35,992 nt of DNA from Gloeocapsa sp. UFS-A4-WI-NPMV-4B04 (GCA_019359535.1 JAHHHE010000033.1:1-35992), one strand, 5' to 3'; numbered from the stretch's first letter, positions 8,022 through 15,938 are shown. Numbers and translations are program-made. Notes: generated by a model not told the origin, from the sequence alone.

Positions 8022-8552
8022 ATGGATAGTAATTTAGCAATTGTTTATCTCTCAATCTTGCTGACTCTGCTTTTTGGAGTCAGTTTGATCGTATTTCGCC
8101 AAATTTTCAAAAACCGCAAAGTAGAAAACGCCCTCTCGCGGCTGCAAAAAAAGTTAAGTAAAGAAAAAGGAACCGCGCAAGAGTATTACGAGTTGGGGAG
8201 CATTTATGTAGATAAAAAATTGTATGCCCAGGCAATTACTACGTTGCAACAAGCGATCAAAGCAGCAGAACAAGAGGGTGAAGAAAATATCGCCTTAATA
8301 TACAATGCGCTAGGCTTTGCTTACTTCTCTCAAGAGCAGTACGACGTAGCAATTCGCCAGTACAAAGAAGCCTTGAAGCACAACCCCAACTATATTACGG
8401 CGCTCAATAACCTAGCTCACGCCTACGAACGGAAGAAGTTAAGCGCTCAAGCGCTACAAACCTACGACCAAGTGCTAGAGTTAGAGCCAAATAATCCTAA
8501 TGCCAAGCGTCGGGCTGATAAGCTACGGAGAACCTTGGTTCCTTCTGCATAA
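8022..8552 (+). CDS. ycf37: Ycf37-like TPR protein, photosystem I assembly
   Basis: A 176-residue protein with one N-terminal membrane helix (LAIVYLSILLTLLFGVSLIVF), a basic coiled linker and three tetratricopeptide repeats (from about EYYELGSIYVDKKLY, ALIYNALGFAYFSQEQY and ITALNNLAHAYERKKL). The size, single helix, three-TPR layout and the segment KEKGTAQEYYELG match Ycf37, the counterpart of plant Pyg7, which helps assemble or stabilise photosystem I at the thylakoid. I chose the ATG at 8022 over an in-frame TTG at 8013 because it starts MDSNLAIVYLS. It converges on psbY and shares the hairpin terminator at 8560-8627. Family assignment is from memory of the sequence pattern. Confidence 0.75.
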   Translation: MDSNLAIVYLSILLTLLFGVSLIVFRQIFKNRKVENALSRLQKKLSKEKGTAQEYYELGSIYVDKKLYAQAITTLQQAIKAAEQEGEENIALIYNALGFAYFSQEQYDVAIRQYKEALKHNPNYITALNNLAHAYERKKLSAQALQTYDQVLELEPNNPNAKRRADKLRRTLVPSA

Positions 8553-8559
8553 TCTCAAG

Positions 8560-8627
8560 AGATCAGGGGTTGGGGAAATCAGTGCTGCATCTCTCTGTTC
8601 CGTCACAGGACGGTTTACCCCTGATCT
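8560..8627. terminator. bidirectional hairpin between ycf37 and psbY
   Basis: AGATCAGGGGT at 8560-8570 pairs perfectly with ACCCCTGATCT at 8617-8627. The 46-base loop holds a smaller CCGT/ACGG hairpin. It lies 8 bases after the ycf37 stop and 13 bases past the psbY stop on the other strand, where a terminator for both convergent genes is expected. The T-tract is weak on both sides. Confidence 0.55.
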
Positions 8628-8639
8628 TTAACTTCTAAT

Positions 8640-8765
8640 TTAGGCTTCTCGGTCGAAAAAGCCTTGGATCTGTTTTAATGCTGCTGGAGCAATATTGAAA
8701 GCAGCCCAACTTGCTGCTGCAATTAGTGGTAGCAGAACGATAGCAACACGAAAGTCGATGTCCAT
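8640..8765 (-). CDS. psbY: photosystem II protein PsbY
   Basis: A 41-residue membrane peptide running from the ATG at 8763-8765 to the TAA at 8640-8642. It begins [20 protein letters not shown] and continues through [16 protein letters not shown] to FDREA. The single transmembrane helix followed by an amphipathic AALKQIQ segment is the PsbY pattern. PsbY sits at the edge of photosystem II next to cytochrome b559. A good Shine-Dalgarno sequence (AAGGAA) lies about 8 bases before the ATG on the minus strand, supporting this start. It is 140 bases downstream of the gamma-carbonic-anhydrase-like gene on the same strand and probably has its own promoter in that gap. Confidence 0.88.
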   Translation of the reverse strand: MDIDFRVAIVLLPLIAAASWAAFNIAPAALKQIQGFFDREA

Positions 8766-8905
8766 ATTTGGTTTCCTTGTTTATAAGTAGAGATTAAAGT
8801 TTTTCAACTATCCTCATGTTTTATTTTTAGCCGAAACAGGCAAATTTACTATACCCCTTTCTTATTTATGTTTATAGCAACGGCATTAGAGCGTTAGTTC
8901 TGTGC

Positions 8906-9439
8906 TTAATGAGGTGTTGAGAATCCTATATCCGTACCAGTACCCGCATGAACCAAGGCTAACTTTTGATAACGTCGGGCGTGTTCAATCAGTTCTGCTG
9001 CCTCCGCCTCGGAAACTTCGCGGATACGCTTCCCAGGTAAACCAACAACGAGCGATCGCGGTGGCACATCTTTGGTGACTACCGCTCCAGCACCGATAAT
9101 ACTACCAGTTCCTACCCGCACCCCATCTAATACTACGGCTCCAATTCCAATTAGGCAGCCGCGTTCAATGTAAGCCGAATGAACTACAGCACGATGCCCT
9201 ACAGTAACATGATCTTCCAAAATTGTTGGCTTACCTGGGTTGCTGTGTAAAATTGCCCCATCCTGAATATTGCTGCATTCTCCAATTTCAATTCGCTCCA
9301 CATCTCCCCGAATAACTGCTCCATACCAAACATTGACTCCTACTGCTACCTTCACCCAGCCAATAACTACGGCACTGGGGGCGACAAAAGCAGCTAAAGA
9401 GAGGTCTGGGCTAGGAAAATAGGATGCAGCAGACATCAT
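8906..9439 (-). CDS. gamma-carbonic-anhydrase family hexapeptide-repeat protein
   Basis: A 177-residue left-handed beta-helix protein. Hexapeptide turns recur from VAPSAVVIGWVKVAVGVNVW to GTGSIIGAGAVVTKDVPP. Metal-ligand-like histidines appear in AILHS and in VGHRAVVHSA, the positions used by gamma carbonic anhydrases (CcmM N-terminal domain, YrdA, CaiE relatives). The C-terminal helix follows GLPGKRIREVSEAEA. Its length fits the YrdA-like free-standing class rather than CcmM, since no RuBisCO-small-subunit-like repeats follow. Whether it hydrates CO2 or has another role cannot be told from the sequence. The gap upstream, 9440-9647, holds two divergent promoters that I cannot place. Confidence 0.83.
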   Translation of the reverse strand: MMSAASYFPSPDLSLAAFVAPSAVVIGWVKVAVGVNVWYGAVIRGDVERIEIGECSNIQDGAILHSNPGKPTILEDHVTVGHRAVVHSAYIERGCLIGIGAVVLDGVRVGTGSIIGAGAVVTKDVPPRSLVVGLPGKRIREVSEAEAAELIEHARRYQKLALVHAGTGTDIGFSTPH

Positions 9440-9647
9440 AGGATATCGGATATAGTATTCAAGAAAAATATTGCTCCAACTTTTGAGATTGACAAACGCT
9501 CAATTAGCTGGTTGCTTTTAACAGGATATCATGGTGTAAACTGCCTATAAGGCAAACTGAGCTTAAAAGTAGGAGTTTCTTGGACTAATAATGTCAAAAT
9601 AAAACCATTGGCGCTGGTGAAGACATAAATATACTGATCCGCACTTC

Positions 9648-10160
9648 ATGATCAATCCAGGCTTGCAGTACCCTATTTTTGGCCCAGAGATTCAGTGTCC
9701 CCACTGTCGCCAAACTGTTGCAGCGCTGACGCTAACGGACACTTATCTTTGTCCGCGTCACGGTGCATTTGAAGCTGACCCCAAGACCGAAGAACTAATT
9801 CATCTCCAGTCAGGTCGTCACTGGCGACGTTGGAATAATGATTGGTATCGGCAACATACACACCCAGATGGAATTCGGTTTGAAATCCACGAAGCATTGG
9901 ATCGGCTGTACACTCAAGGCTACAGAGCAACACGGGTAATTATTGCCCGTCGCTATCAAGAACTGATTAGTGGTTATTTGGAACGTAGTAGCGCACCTTG
10001 GCGGGGTCAGTCGGAGCCATCGCGACCACGGATCTACGGCTTACCAGTGGAGTTTAGCCCCGAACCCGAACAGGAGCCATGCTGGGAAGTGATTAATTTT
10101 GACCTAGAAAAAGAGCCAGGTGTACCAGTACGTTATCCTTATTTCAGACTTTTTGAGTGA
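9648..10160 (+). CDS. conserved cyanobacterial protein with N-terminal zinc-ribbon-like motif
   Basis: A 170-residue protein that I associate tentatively with TIGR02652, a cyanobacteria-only family of unknown function. Near the N-terminus CPHC (residues 18-21) and CPRHG (about 35-39) could form a small zinc site. The body has the motifs HLQSGRHWRRWNNDWYRQH and GIRFEIHEALDRLYTQGYRATRVIIARRYQ, the latter a likely helix pair. There is no signal peptide or membrane segment. The start is the ATG in cttcATGATCAATCC, without a strong Shine-Dalgarno sequence. The coding region ends directly in a GTGAGTA repeat tract. Function unknown. Confidence 0.7.
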   Translation: MINPGLQYPIFGPEIQCPHCRQTVAALTLTDTYLCPRHGAFEADPKTEELIHLQSGRHWRRWNNDWYRQHTHPDGIRFEIHEALDRLYTQGYRATRVIIARRYQELISGYLERSSAPWRGQSEPSRPRIYGLPVEFSPEPEQEPCWEVINFDLEKEPGVPVRYPYFRLFE

Positions 10161-10240
10161 GTAGTGAGTAGCCGCCGTTCTCGGATGTGTAAGACGTGAG
10201 AAAGGCGCGGCGGGCTTCGCTGAGTAGTGAGTAGTGAGTA
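10157..10240. repeat. GTGAGTA-framed hairpin repeat, copy 1 (diverged)
   Basis: GTGAGTA heptamers flank a core starting GCCGCCG at 10171 and ending CGGCGGGCTTCGCT at about 10208-10221. The outer arms CCGCCG (10172-10177) and CGGCGG (10208-10213) pair; an inner TTCTC/GAGAA helix is interrupted. The flanks and outer arms match the second copy at 29171-29242, while the inside differs. Inverted forms of the heptamer (TTACTCGC, CACTCGCC) follow at 10250-10305. Confidence 0.75.
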
Positions 10241-10311
10241 AATACCACTTGTTACTCGCTATGCTCTATGCATTACGCTTCTCTTCTCGTTACTCGCCAC
10301 TCGCCACAACT

Positions 10312-10749
10312 ATGCATCACGCCTCGATTCGCACTGCCAATATTCATCGCGCGATCGCTTTCTACGAACAGTTAGGTTTTACTGTTTGTGAGCGCTTCAC
10401 CACGGGCTACACTTTGGCTTGCTGGATGGAAGGACTAGGCGGCAGAATTGAGTTGATTCAAATTCCCGAACCCCATCCTGCTCCTGATGCTTTTAACGAT
10501 GAGCATTATGTTGGATACTACCATTTGTCGTTTGATATCACCGAGGTAACGCCAGAGTTGCCCAGTTGGTTGACAGGCTTAAAAGAGCGCTTTTTGGAGG
10601 CGCAAAAGACTCAGCAAGAGCTGTATCAACCTCTGAAGGTGCTTTTAGAACCGACTCAACAGCAAATTGGCGATCGCATATACGAGGTTGCCTTCATAGC
10701 AGATACTGATGGTTTACCGCTCGAATTTATCCGCGTTTTAGCTAATTAA
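10312..10749 (+). CDS. VOC-superfamily (glyoxalase-like) protein
   Basis: A 145-residue vicinal-oxygen-chelate protein. It opens MHHASIRTANIHRAIAFYEQ, the usual first beta-alpha unit with a metal-ligand histidine, and ends GLPLEFIRVLA, which carries the last ligand glutamate. A middle histidine lies in YYHLSFD. It may act on a small metabolite through a metal centre; the substrate is unknown. An open frame extends 26 codons further upstream, but that part is made of GTGAGTA/TTACTCGC repeat DNA, so I place the start at the ATG at 10312. Confidence 0.8.
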   Translation: MHHASIRTANIHRAIAFYEQLGFTVCERFTTGYTLACWMEGLGGRIELIQIPEPHPAPDAFNDEHYVGYYHLSFDITEVTPELPSWLTGLKERFLEAQKTQQELYQPLKVLLEPTQQQIGDRIYEVAFIADTDGLPLEFIRVLAN

Positions 10750-10799
10750 ATTGAGTTGGATCTCACCTACACAGGCTGAACAAAATTAAATGTATTGTA

Positions 10800-11135
10800 A
10801 TGGATAGTAATTCTAACCAAAGTAACTATGGTGTCGTGTTAGTAACAGCTAGTTCAAGAACAGAGGCAGAGGCAATAGCTACCTCCCTAGTTCAATCTCA
10901 ACTAGCTGCTTGCGTAAGTTTATTGCCGATACACTCGATCTACACCTGGCAGGGTGAACTACACCAAGAACAAGAGTGGCAATTACTAATTAAAACTGAT
11001 TTAGCTCAATTTGACACTTTGGCAGCCAAGATTAGAGAACTGCACTCATACGAAGTGCCGGAAATCATCGCGTTACCAATTGTTTGCGGCTCTCAACCTT
11101 ACCTGCAATGGATTTCTGAGCAAGTGAAGCGCTAG
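10800..11135 (+). CDS. cutA: CutA1 divalent-cation tolerance protein
   Basis: A 111-residue CutA1 homologue of normal length. Signature segments are VTASSRTEAEAIATSLVQSQLAACVS (split here across the first helix), SIYTWQGELHQEQEWQLLIKT and HSYEVPEIIALPI. CutA proteins form very stable trimers with a ferredoxin-like fold related to PII. They were linked to copper tolerance in E. coli, but the cellular role remains uncertain. It is a single gene 50 bases after the VOC gene on the same strand. Confidence 0.93.
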   Translation: MDSNSNQSNYGVVLVTASSRTEAEAIATSLVQSQLAACVSLLPIHSIYTWQGELHQEQEWQLLIKTDLAQFDTLAAKIRELHSYEVPEIIALPIVCGSQPYLQWISEQVKR

Positions 11136-11241
11136 TAACTACCGCTTTAACTTCACAGCTAGCTTGTGCCAGCATAAGTATTTGTAGTTGGAACCAGCCG
11201 AATAGTAACTTTAGTTGTTTATTACGTCTTCAGTATTAATA

Positions 11242-11820
11242 ATGCGCCTGATTGCAGCCGACACAACGCTTGAGACACCACGACTTTTGCTTGAGCCACT
11301 TGTCGTATCTCATGCGGCAGCTATTTATGAACAACTACTAGATCAAAGAGTTTACCAATTTATTCCAACTGATCCTCCCACATCACTTCAGGTTCTAGAA
11401 ACTCGATATCGTGCTTTATCTTCAAGGCTTTCACCCGACAAGCAAGAGGCATGGCTTAACTGGGTAGTACGGCTTCGTGATGGAGGCTACGTTGGCACGC
11501 TGGAAGCAACAGTATATCCCAACCATAGTGCAGCGATCGCTTACCTAATTTTCCCACCCTTCTGGAGACAAGGTTATGCCAAAGAAGGATGCGTTCGCTT
11601 GCTCGCTCACCTTCTCCAAGCCTACGAAGTAAACATTGTGGTGGCAGAAATAGATACCCGTAACGTTGCGTCTATTGGACTTATCGAAACACTTGGGTTT
11701 GAGCGCATATCCACAAAAATGAATGCCGACTTTTTCAAGGGAGCCGTTAGCCACGAGCATCGATACGAGCGCGTGTCGTCTTCTACTTCACTTCCAAATA
11801 TACCATTTACATCAATCTAA
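11242..11820 (+). CDS. GNAT-family N-acetyltransferase (RimJ/RimL-like)
   Basis: A 192-residue acetyltransferase of the RimJ/RimL type. It begins near ETPRLLLEPLVVSHAAAIYEQ, has the acetyl-CoA-binding strand-loop IAYLIFPPFWRQGYAKEGC (QGYAKE corresponds to the Q/RxxGxG/A motif) and the DTRNVASIGLIETLGFERI segment typical of the C-terminal half. It probably acetylates an amino group of a small molecule or protein. An in-frame TTG at 11215 gives 9 more residues, but the ATG at 11242 fits the family start better. Confidence 0.8.
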   Translation: MRLIAADTTLETPRLLLEPLVVSHAAAIYEQLLDQRVYQFIPTDPPTSLQVLETRYRALSSRLSPDKQEAWLNWVVRLRDGGYVGTLEATVYPNHSAAIAYLIFPPFWRQGYAKEGCVRLLAHLLQAYEVNIVVAEIDTRNVASIGLIETLGFERISTKMNADFFKGAVSHEHRYERVSSSTSLPNIPFTSI

Positions 11821-12152
11821 TTAGATATTTTTTGACTGTTAAGGCTACTTTAAGTCTTTACATACTATTTTTAATCTAATATTTTTTAAAACAAACATTA
11901 GATAAGTAACCTTACCTAAAACATATTTATTGCAGTCTAAAAACTATGTGACACTTTTAAAACCGTCTAATTCAAGCAATATTTATTTAAGACAGTTGTT
12001 AATAACTTTACCTTTTGAGAGTATATGAAAAAATTGCAATTGGCACAACTATTATCCAGAAAAAAGTAACAATTTGTAGAAAATTGTTGGAACTTTCTAG
12101 AAATTAATTCGACTTTAGATATGTAAGCAAAAATTGAATTAGCTGAACTATT
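11821..12152. other. AT-rich intergenic region
   Basis: 332 bases with no gene. It is very AT-rich, with a short inverted repeat TCTAAT/ATTAGA at about 11873-11902. The promoter of the outer-membrane protein gene must lie here, but no box stands out. The TTTAGATATGTAA at about 12113-12125 might contain a -10-like element. Confidence 0.4.
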
Positions 12153-12686
12153 ATGAAACGCTTTCTACAATCTGCCCTTAAGATTTCCGCTTTGTCTGCT
12201 TTAGTATTTGCTCCTACTTTTATCTCAGCAGGAGAAGCCTCTGCACAGCCTACAGGTACTAACGCTAGCTATTTAGGTGCTGGTGTTTCACTTAGCGCTA
12301 CTAATAATGCAAAAACAAGTGATGATGCTGCATTCGGTGGTAATCTTCAAGGTCGCGTGGCTATTCCAAATACGCCAATTTCGGCGCGAGGCGCAATCTT
12401 GTTTAATGGTGAAACAAGCGCGATCATGCCCATGATTTCCTACGATGTGCCGATTACAAATAACGCTAATGCTTATGTCGGTGCTGGTTACTCTTTTGTA
12501 GAAGAGGATGGAGAACTAAGCCCTTTAGGCAATAAAGATGCAGTTGTACTAACGGCGGGTGCTGAAGCTGAAGTAAGGAGAAATATTGTTTTCTATGGTG
12601 ATGCTAAATTAGGACTTGATGCCTACGAAAATAGCTCCGATCCAGCTGTTAGCTTCCAATTAGGTGCGGCATATCGCTTTAACTAA
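12153..12686 (+). CDS. small outer-membrane beta-barrel protein
   Basis: A 177-residue protein with a clear signal peptide (MKRFLQSALKISALSALVF, cleavage after GEASA). The mature part alternates short polar/apolar strands: ASYLGAGVSLSAT, LQGRVAIPN, SARGAILFNG, MPMISYDVPI, AYVGAGYSFVE, VVLTAGAEAEV, VFYGDAKLGLD and VSFQLGAAYRF. That is eight strands, like an OmpA/OmpX-type barrel, with the customary aromatic residue near the C-terminus (YRFN). Free-standing small barrels like this are common in cyanobacteria, and the role here is unknown. It is followed by a tandem repeat and a strong terminator, so it is monocistronic. Confidence 0.75.
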   Translation: MKRFLQSALKISALSALVFAPTFISAGEASAQPTGTNASYLGAGVSLSATNNAKTSDDAAFGGNLQGRVAIPNTPISARGAILFNGETSAIMPMISYDVPITNNANAYVGAGYSFVEEDGELSPLGNKDAVVLTAGAEAEVRRNIVFYGDAKLGLDAYENSSDPAVSFQLGAAYRFN

Positions 12687-12690
12687 AGCT

Positions 12691-12830
12691 GTTAGTTGAA
12701 AGGCGAGAGGCAAGAGGAAATTAATTATCAAATGCCTTTAACCCAAAAAGCTAAAAACTATTAGTTAAAGGCGAGAGGCAAGAGGAAACTAATTGCCAAA
12801 TGTCTGGTAACTCAAAAAGCTAATAATTGA
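12691..12830. repeat. two-copy imperfect tandem repeat of about 70 bp
   Basis: The unit starting TTAGTTGAAAGGCGAGAGGC at 12692 is repeated from 12761. Both copies contain GGCAAGAGGAAA/CTAATT, CAAATG and CAAAAAGCTAA in the same order. A third partial start (CAGTTGAGTG) follows. It lies in the 3' untranslated region of the barrel gene, before its terminator, with no coding potential. Confidence 0.75.
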
Positions 12831-12853
12831 CAGTTGAGTGTTAAGTAATAATT

Positions 12854-12899
12854 GCTGGGGTTGTTCACTGTTGCATAAGTGGCGAACCCCAGCTTTTTT
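12854..12899 (+). terminator. Rho-independent terminator after the barrel gene
   Basis: GCTGGGGTT at 12854-12862 pairs with AACCCCAGC at 12885-12893, with partial pairing continuing inward (GTTCAC with GTGGCGAAC), then six T residues at 12894-12899. This is the best-formed intrinsic terminator on the plus strand. Confidence 0.9.
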
Positions 12900-12915
12900 A
12901 TCATGTTAAAATTGG

Positions 12916-13001
12916 GGTATTCATCAGTATCCCGACTAGATTAGCGTTGATTAAGCAGCCGACAAGGGCGTTTATGATTTACCTGGGCGGTGATGAATGC
13001 C
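12916..13001 (+). promoter_or_regulatory. possible leader hairpin upstream of sulfite reductase
   Basis: GGTATTCATCA at 12916-12926 and TGATGAATGCC at 12991-13001 are complementary at 10 of 11 positions, with 64 bases between them. It starts 17 bases after the terminator and ends 25 bases before the sir ATG. It could be a leader structure or a bipartite operator. It matches no riboswitch that I recognise. Confidence 0.3.
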
Positions 13002-13026
13002 TTATTAAAATTCTTTTAGAACTGAA

Positions 13027-15063
13027 ATGGTGAAATCTGCAACTCCTACGTCCACAAGCCGCAAGCCTTCTAAGGTAGAAGGTTTAAAAGAACGCAGTAA
13101 TTTTTTGCGTGAACCTGTGGCAACCGAGCTACTTCAAGATACAAATCATTTTACAGAAGACGCAGTTCAGATTCTGAAGTTTCACGGCTCTTACCAGCAG
13201 GACAACCGCGATAATCGGGTTAAGGGACAGGAAAAAGACTACCAGTTCATGCTGCGAACCAAAAATCCAGGTGGTTTAGTGCCGCCGCAGTTGTATCTGA
13301 CGTTAGATAAGCTGGCAAGTGAATACGGCAACGAGACATTGCGTGCTACGACTAGACAAGGGTTTCAGATGCACGGGATTTTGAAGAAAAATCTCAAAAG
13401 TGCGATCGCCGCAATTATTCAAAACATGGGTTCGACTCTGGCTGCTTGCGGTGATGTTAACCGCAATGTGATGGCTCCACCTGCGCCGTTTAAAAATAGC
13501 CCAGAGTATCAGTATGCTTGGGAATATGCCCAAAATATCGCTGACTTGCTAACACCACAAACAGGCGGTTATTACGAACTTTGGCTAGATGGAGAAAAGG
13601 CGATTAGCGCTGAAGAAGATCCCAAGGTAAAGGAAGCTCGTCTTCGTAATGGTACTGGGACAATCATCCACGATAACCCAGAACCGATTTACGGCACTTA
13701 TTATCTGCCTCGCAAGTTTAAGTGTGCCGTAACCGTACCAGGGGATAACTCAGTTGATTTGTTTTCCCAAGACCTCAGCTTGGTAGTAATTACCAATGAT
13801 AATAAAGAGCTAGAGGGATTTAATGTCTATGCTGGTGGTGGCTTAGGACGCACACACAATAAAGAAGAAACGTTCGTAAGGCTAGCTGATCCGATTTGCT
13901 ATGTGGCAAAGGATGATGTTTACGAGATAGTTAAGGCAATTGTAGCGGCGCAAAGAGATTATGGCGATCGCACTGATCGTCGTCATGCTCGGTTAAAATA
14001 CCTCATCCAAGATTGGGGTGTTGATAAGTTCCGCTCAATGGTAGAAAAATATTTTGGCAAATCTCTAGAACCTTTCAAACCACTGCCAGAATTTAAGTAC
14101 GAAGATTTCCTTGGTTGGCAAGAACAAGGTGACGGTAAGCTTTTCCTGGGCATCTCAGTTGAAAATGGTCGGATTAAGGATGAAGGCTCGTTCCAACTGC
14201 GAACAGCAATGCGGGAAATTGTCCAGCAGTTCAACCTACCTATCCGCCTAACACCACACCACAACGTCATTTTCTACGACATTGAACCGAATAACCAGCA
14301 GGCTATTCAAGAAATTCTCAATCGCTGCGGTGTTCAAACTGATCCAAATGCGATTAACCCTTTTGTACGGTATTCGATGGCTTGTCCGGCGATGCCTACT
14401 TGTGGCTTGGCAATTACTGAATCTGAACGAGTGATGCCTAGTGTTTTGAAGCGCATTGAAACGCTGCTGGAGAAAGTAGGCTTAGAAAACGAGCATTTCA
14501 TCACTCGGATGACAGGTTGTCCGAATGGCTGCGCTCGTCCTTATCTAGCGGAACTGGGCTTTGTGGGTAGCGCACCCGAATCTTATCAAGTTTGGTTAGG
14601 AGCTTCGCCAGCTCAAACAAGGCTAGCGTTACCTTATATGGAACGGTTGCCGATTAATGACTTAGAAACACAGTTAGAGCCGATTTTTGTCTACTTCAAG
14701 CAGTCAAGGCAGGCGGGGGAAAGTTTTGGTGATTTTTGCGATCGCGTTGGTTTTGATACTCTGCGCGAGTTTGCCACGAATTACGAGTCCCAAACTACTA
14801 ATGTGGAAGATGCAACAGACGATAGTGATGGTTTGATAGAAGCGATCGCCGATTCTACTACGGGGGAACTCACAGACGCAAGCAATGGCAAAGTAGTAGC
14901 GATCGGCAATACTACGACAGCCGCTAATAGACGTAACCGCGTCAGCATTAAAGACTCAGTTTATAGCAAGCTAAAGGCAACTGCCCTTACTCAGGGTAAG
15001 CCGATTAGTCAACTTGTCAACGAGGCATTAGAAGCGTACTTACAAGCGCAGTCAGACTCCTAA
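13027..15063 (+). CDS. sir: ferredoxin-sulfite reductase with C-terminal ribbon-helix-helix-like extension
   Basis: A 678-residue assimilatory enzyme reducing sulfite to sulfide with six electrons from ferredoxin, using siroheme and a 4Fe-4S cluster. The siroheme/cluster cysteines are at 453 and 459 (ACPAMPTCG) and at 498 and 502 (GCPNGC). The substrate-binding basic region [11 protein letters not shown] is at 107-117 and the repeat-fold segment [10 protein letters not shown] at 407-416. The catalytic body ends near 588. After a Ser/Thr/Asp-rich linker (about 590-634) comes [20 protein letters not shown] and [14 protein letters not shown], the strand-helix-helix pattern of CopG/Arc DNA-binding domains. 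This makes the chain about 40 residues longer than the compact form. Pea chloroplast sulfite reductase also binds DNA. The extension's function here is inferred. Confidence 0.95.
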   Translation: MVKSATPTSTSRKPSKVEGLKERSNFLREPVATELLQDTNHFTEDAVQILKFHGSYQQDNRDNRVKGQEKDYQFMLRTKNPGGLVPPQLYLTLDKLASEYGNETLRATTRQGFQMHGILKKNLKSAIAAIIQNMGSTLAACGDVNRNVMAPPAPFKNSPEYQYAWEYAQNIADLLTPQTGGYYELWLDGEKAISAEEDPKVKEARLRNGTGTIIHDNPEPIYGTYYLPRKFKCAVTVPGDNSVDLFSQDLSLVVITNDNKELEGFNVYAGGGLGRTHNKEETFVRLADPICYVAKDDVYEIVKAIVAAQRDYGDRTDRRHARLKYLIQDWGVDKFRSMVEKYFGKSLEPFKPLPEFKYEDFLGWQEQGDGKLFLGISVENGRIKDEGSFQLRTAMREIVQQFNLPIRLTPHHNVIFYDIEPNNQQAIQEILNRCGVQTDPNAINPFVRYSMACPAMPTCGLAITESERVMPSVLKRIETLLEKVGLENEHFITRMTGCPNGCARPYLAELGFVGSAPESYQVWLGASPAQTRLALPYMERLPINDLETQLEPIFVYFKQSRQAGESFGDFCDRVGFDTLREFATNYESQTTNVEDATDDSDGLIEAIADSTTGELTDASNGKVVAIGNTTTAANRRNRVSIKDSVYSKLKATALTQGKPISQLVNEALEAYLQAQSDS

Positions 15064-15118
15064 TCTAACTGGTTAACTGGGGTTAAGGCTTATCCCTAGC
15101 CCCTCTCGAACACATCGC

Positions 15119-15177
15119 TTTGAGCGGAGGAAACCTCCGCTCAAACTTTGCGCTAGTCCCTAATCCCTAATCCCTAA
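15119..15177. repeat. 12-bp stem hairpin followed by TCCCTAA heptamers
   Basis: TTTGAGCGGAGG at 15119-15130 pairs perfectly with CCTCCGCTCAAA at 15134-15145 around a 3-base loop, a terminator-like structure after sir without a long T-run. It is followed by three exact TCCCTAA units at 15157-15177, a short tandemly repeated heptanucleotide of the type common in cyanobacteria, which ends 9 bases before the rsmE start codon. Confidence 0.75.
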
Positions 15178-15186
15178 CCCCTTCTT

Positions 15187-15897
15187 GTGGCTCAATTACA
15201 ACGACTAGCGATCGCCCCGAATCAGCTAAATGACCAGCAAATTGTGCTGACAAGCCAGCAACAGCATTATCTGAGTAATGTTTTGCGGTTACGAGAGGGC
15301 GATCGCTTTATTGCAATGGATGGACAAGGTTCGTGGTGGCTAAGTGTACTTTACGGGGCAAAGGCGCAAATTCTAGAGCTTATTTCGGTACAAAGCGAAT
15401 TGCCTATATCGCTGACGCTGATGGTGGCCTTGCCGAAAGGAAACTCGTTTGATGAAGTAGTGCGTTACTGCACTGAGTTAGGGGTAAGCTGCATTGCACC
15501 AGTAATTAGCGATCGCACTTTGCTTAATCCCAGTTCTCAAAAACTAGAGCGCTGGCGGCGCATTGCTAAAGAAGCAGCTGAACAATCAGAGCGCTCTATT
15601 GTACCTGCTATTCTAGAACCAGTTTCATTTACCACTGCTATTTCAGCGACTACTGCTAATCATCGCTATCTTTGTGTCGCTCGTGGTAGTTACCCTCACT
15701 TAAAAAACGTAATTACTTCTGTGTCTACATCTGATATTTTGATAGCAACTGGCTCCGAAGGAGGCTGGACAGCATCTGAAGTGGAAAGCGCTCTCCAATC
15801 TGGATTTCAACCTGTTTCTCTAGGTCGCCGTATCCTGAGAGCAGTTACAGCGCCAATTGTCGCATTGTCTCTTGTTGCTGCTGCTTTTGAACAATAA
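15187..15897 (+). CDS. rsmE: 16S rRNA (uracil-1498-N3)-methyltransferase RsmE
   Basis: A 236-residue SPOUT-class methyltransferase that methylates U1498 in helix 44 of 16S rRNA. The N-terminal PUA-like part holds HYLSNVLRLREGDRFIAMDGQG. The knotted SAM-binding domain holds LMVALPKGNSFDEVVRYCTELGV, ERWRRIAKEAAEQSER, the IATGSEGGWTASEVE knot segment and LGRRILRAVTAPIVAL. The length is normal. It starts with GTG at 15187, directly after a heptamer repeat tract, so the ribosome-binding site is poor. The next gene begins 48 bases downstream, after another repeat tract. Confidence 0.93.
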   Translation: MAQLQRLAIAPNQLNDQQIVLTSQQQHYLSNVLRLREGDRFIAMDGQGSWWLSVLYGAKAQILELISVQSELPISLTLMVALPKGNSFDEVVRYCTELGVSCIAPVISDRTLLNPSSQKLERWRRIAKEAAEQSERSIVPAILEPVSFTTAISATTANHRYLCVARGSYPHLKNVITSVSTSDILIATGSEGGWTASEVESALQSGFQPVSLGRRILRAVTAPIVALSLVAAAFEQ

Positions 15898-15920
15898 AGT
15901 AGGCAAGAGGTATTGTTATT

Positions 15921-15938
15921 GCCCCTAGCCCCTAGCCC
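15921..15938. repeat. GCCCCTA heptanucleotide repeat
   Basis: Two GCCCCTA units and a partial third lie between rsmE and the TPR gene. They are in frame with the following gene, so an ORF caller may extend the coding region into them (from a TTG at 15913); the natural start is the ATG just after. Confidence 0.7.

Noticed and set aside
15157-15177. Heptanucleotide repeats considered as a CRISPR array
   Set aside because: Units are 7 bases with no spacers; no cas genes are present in the window. They are short tandem repeats.
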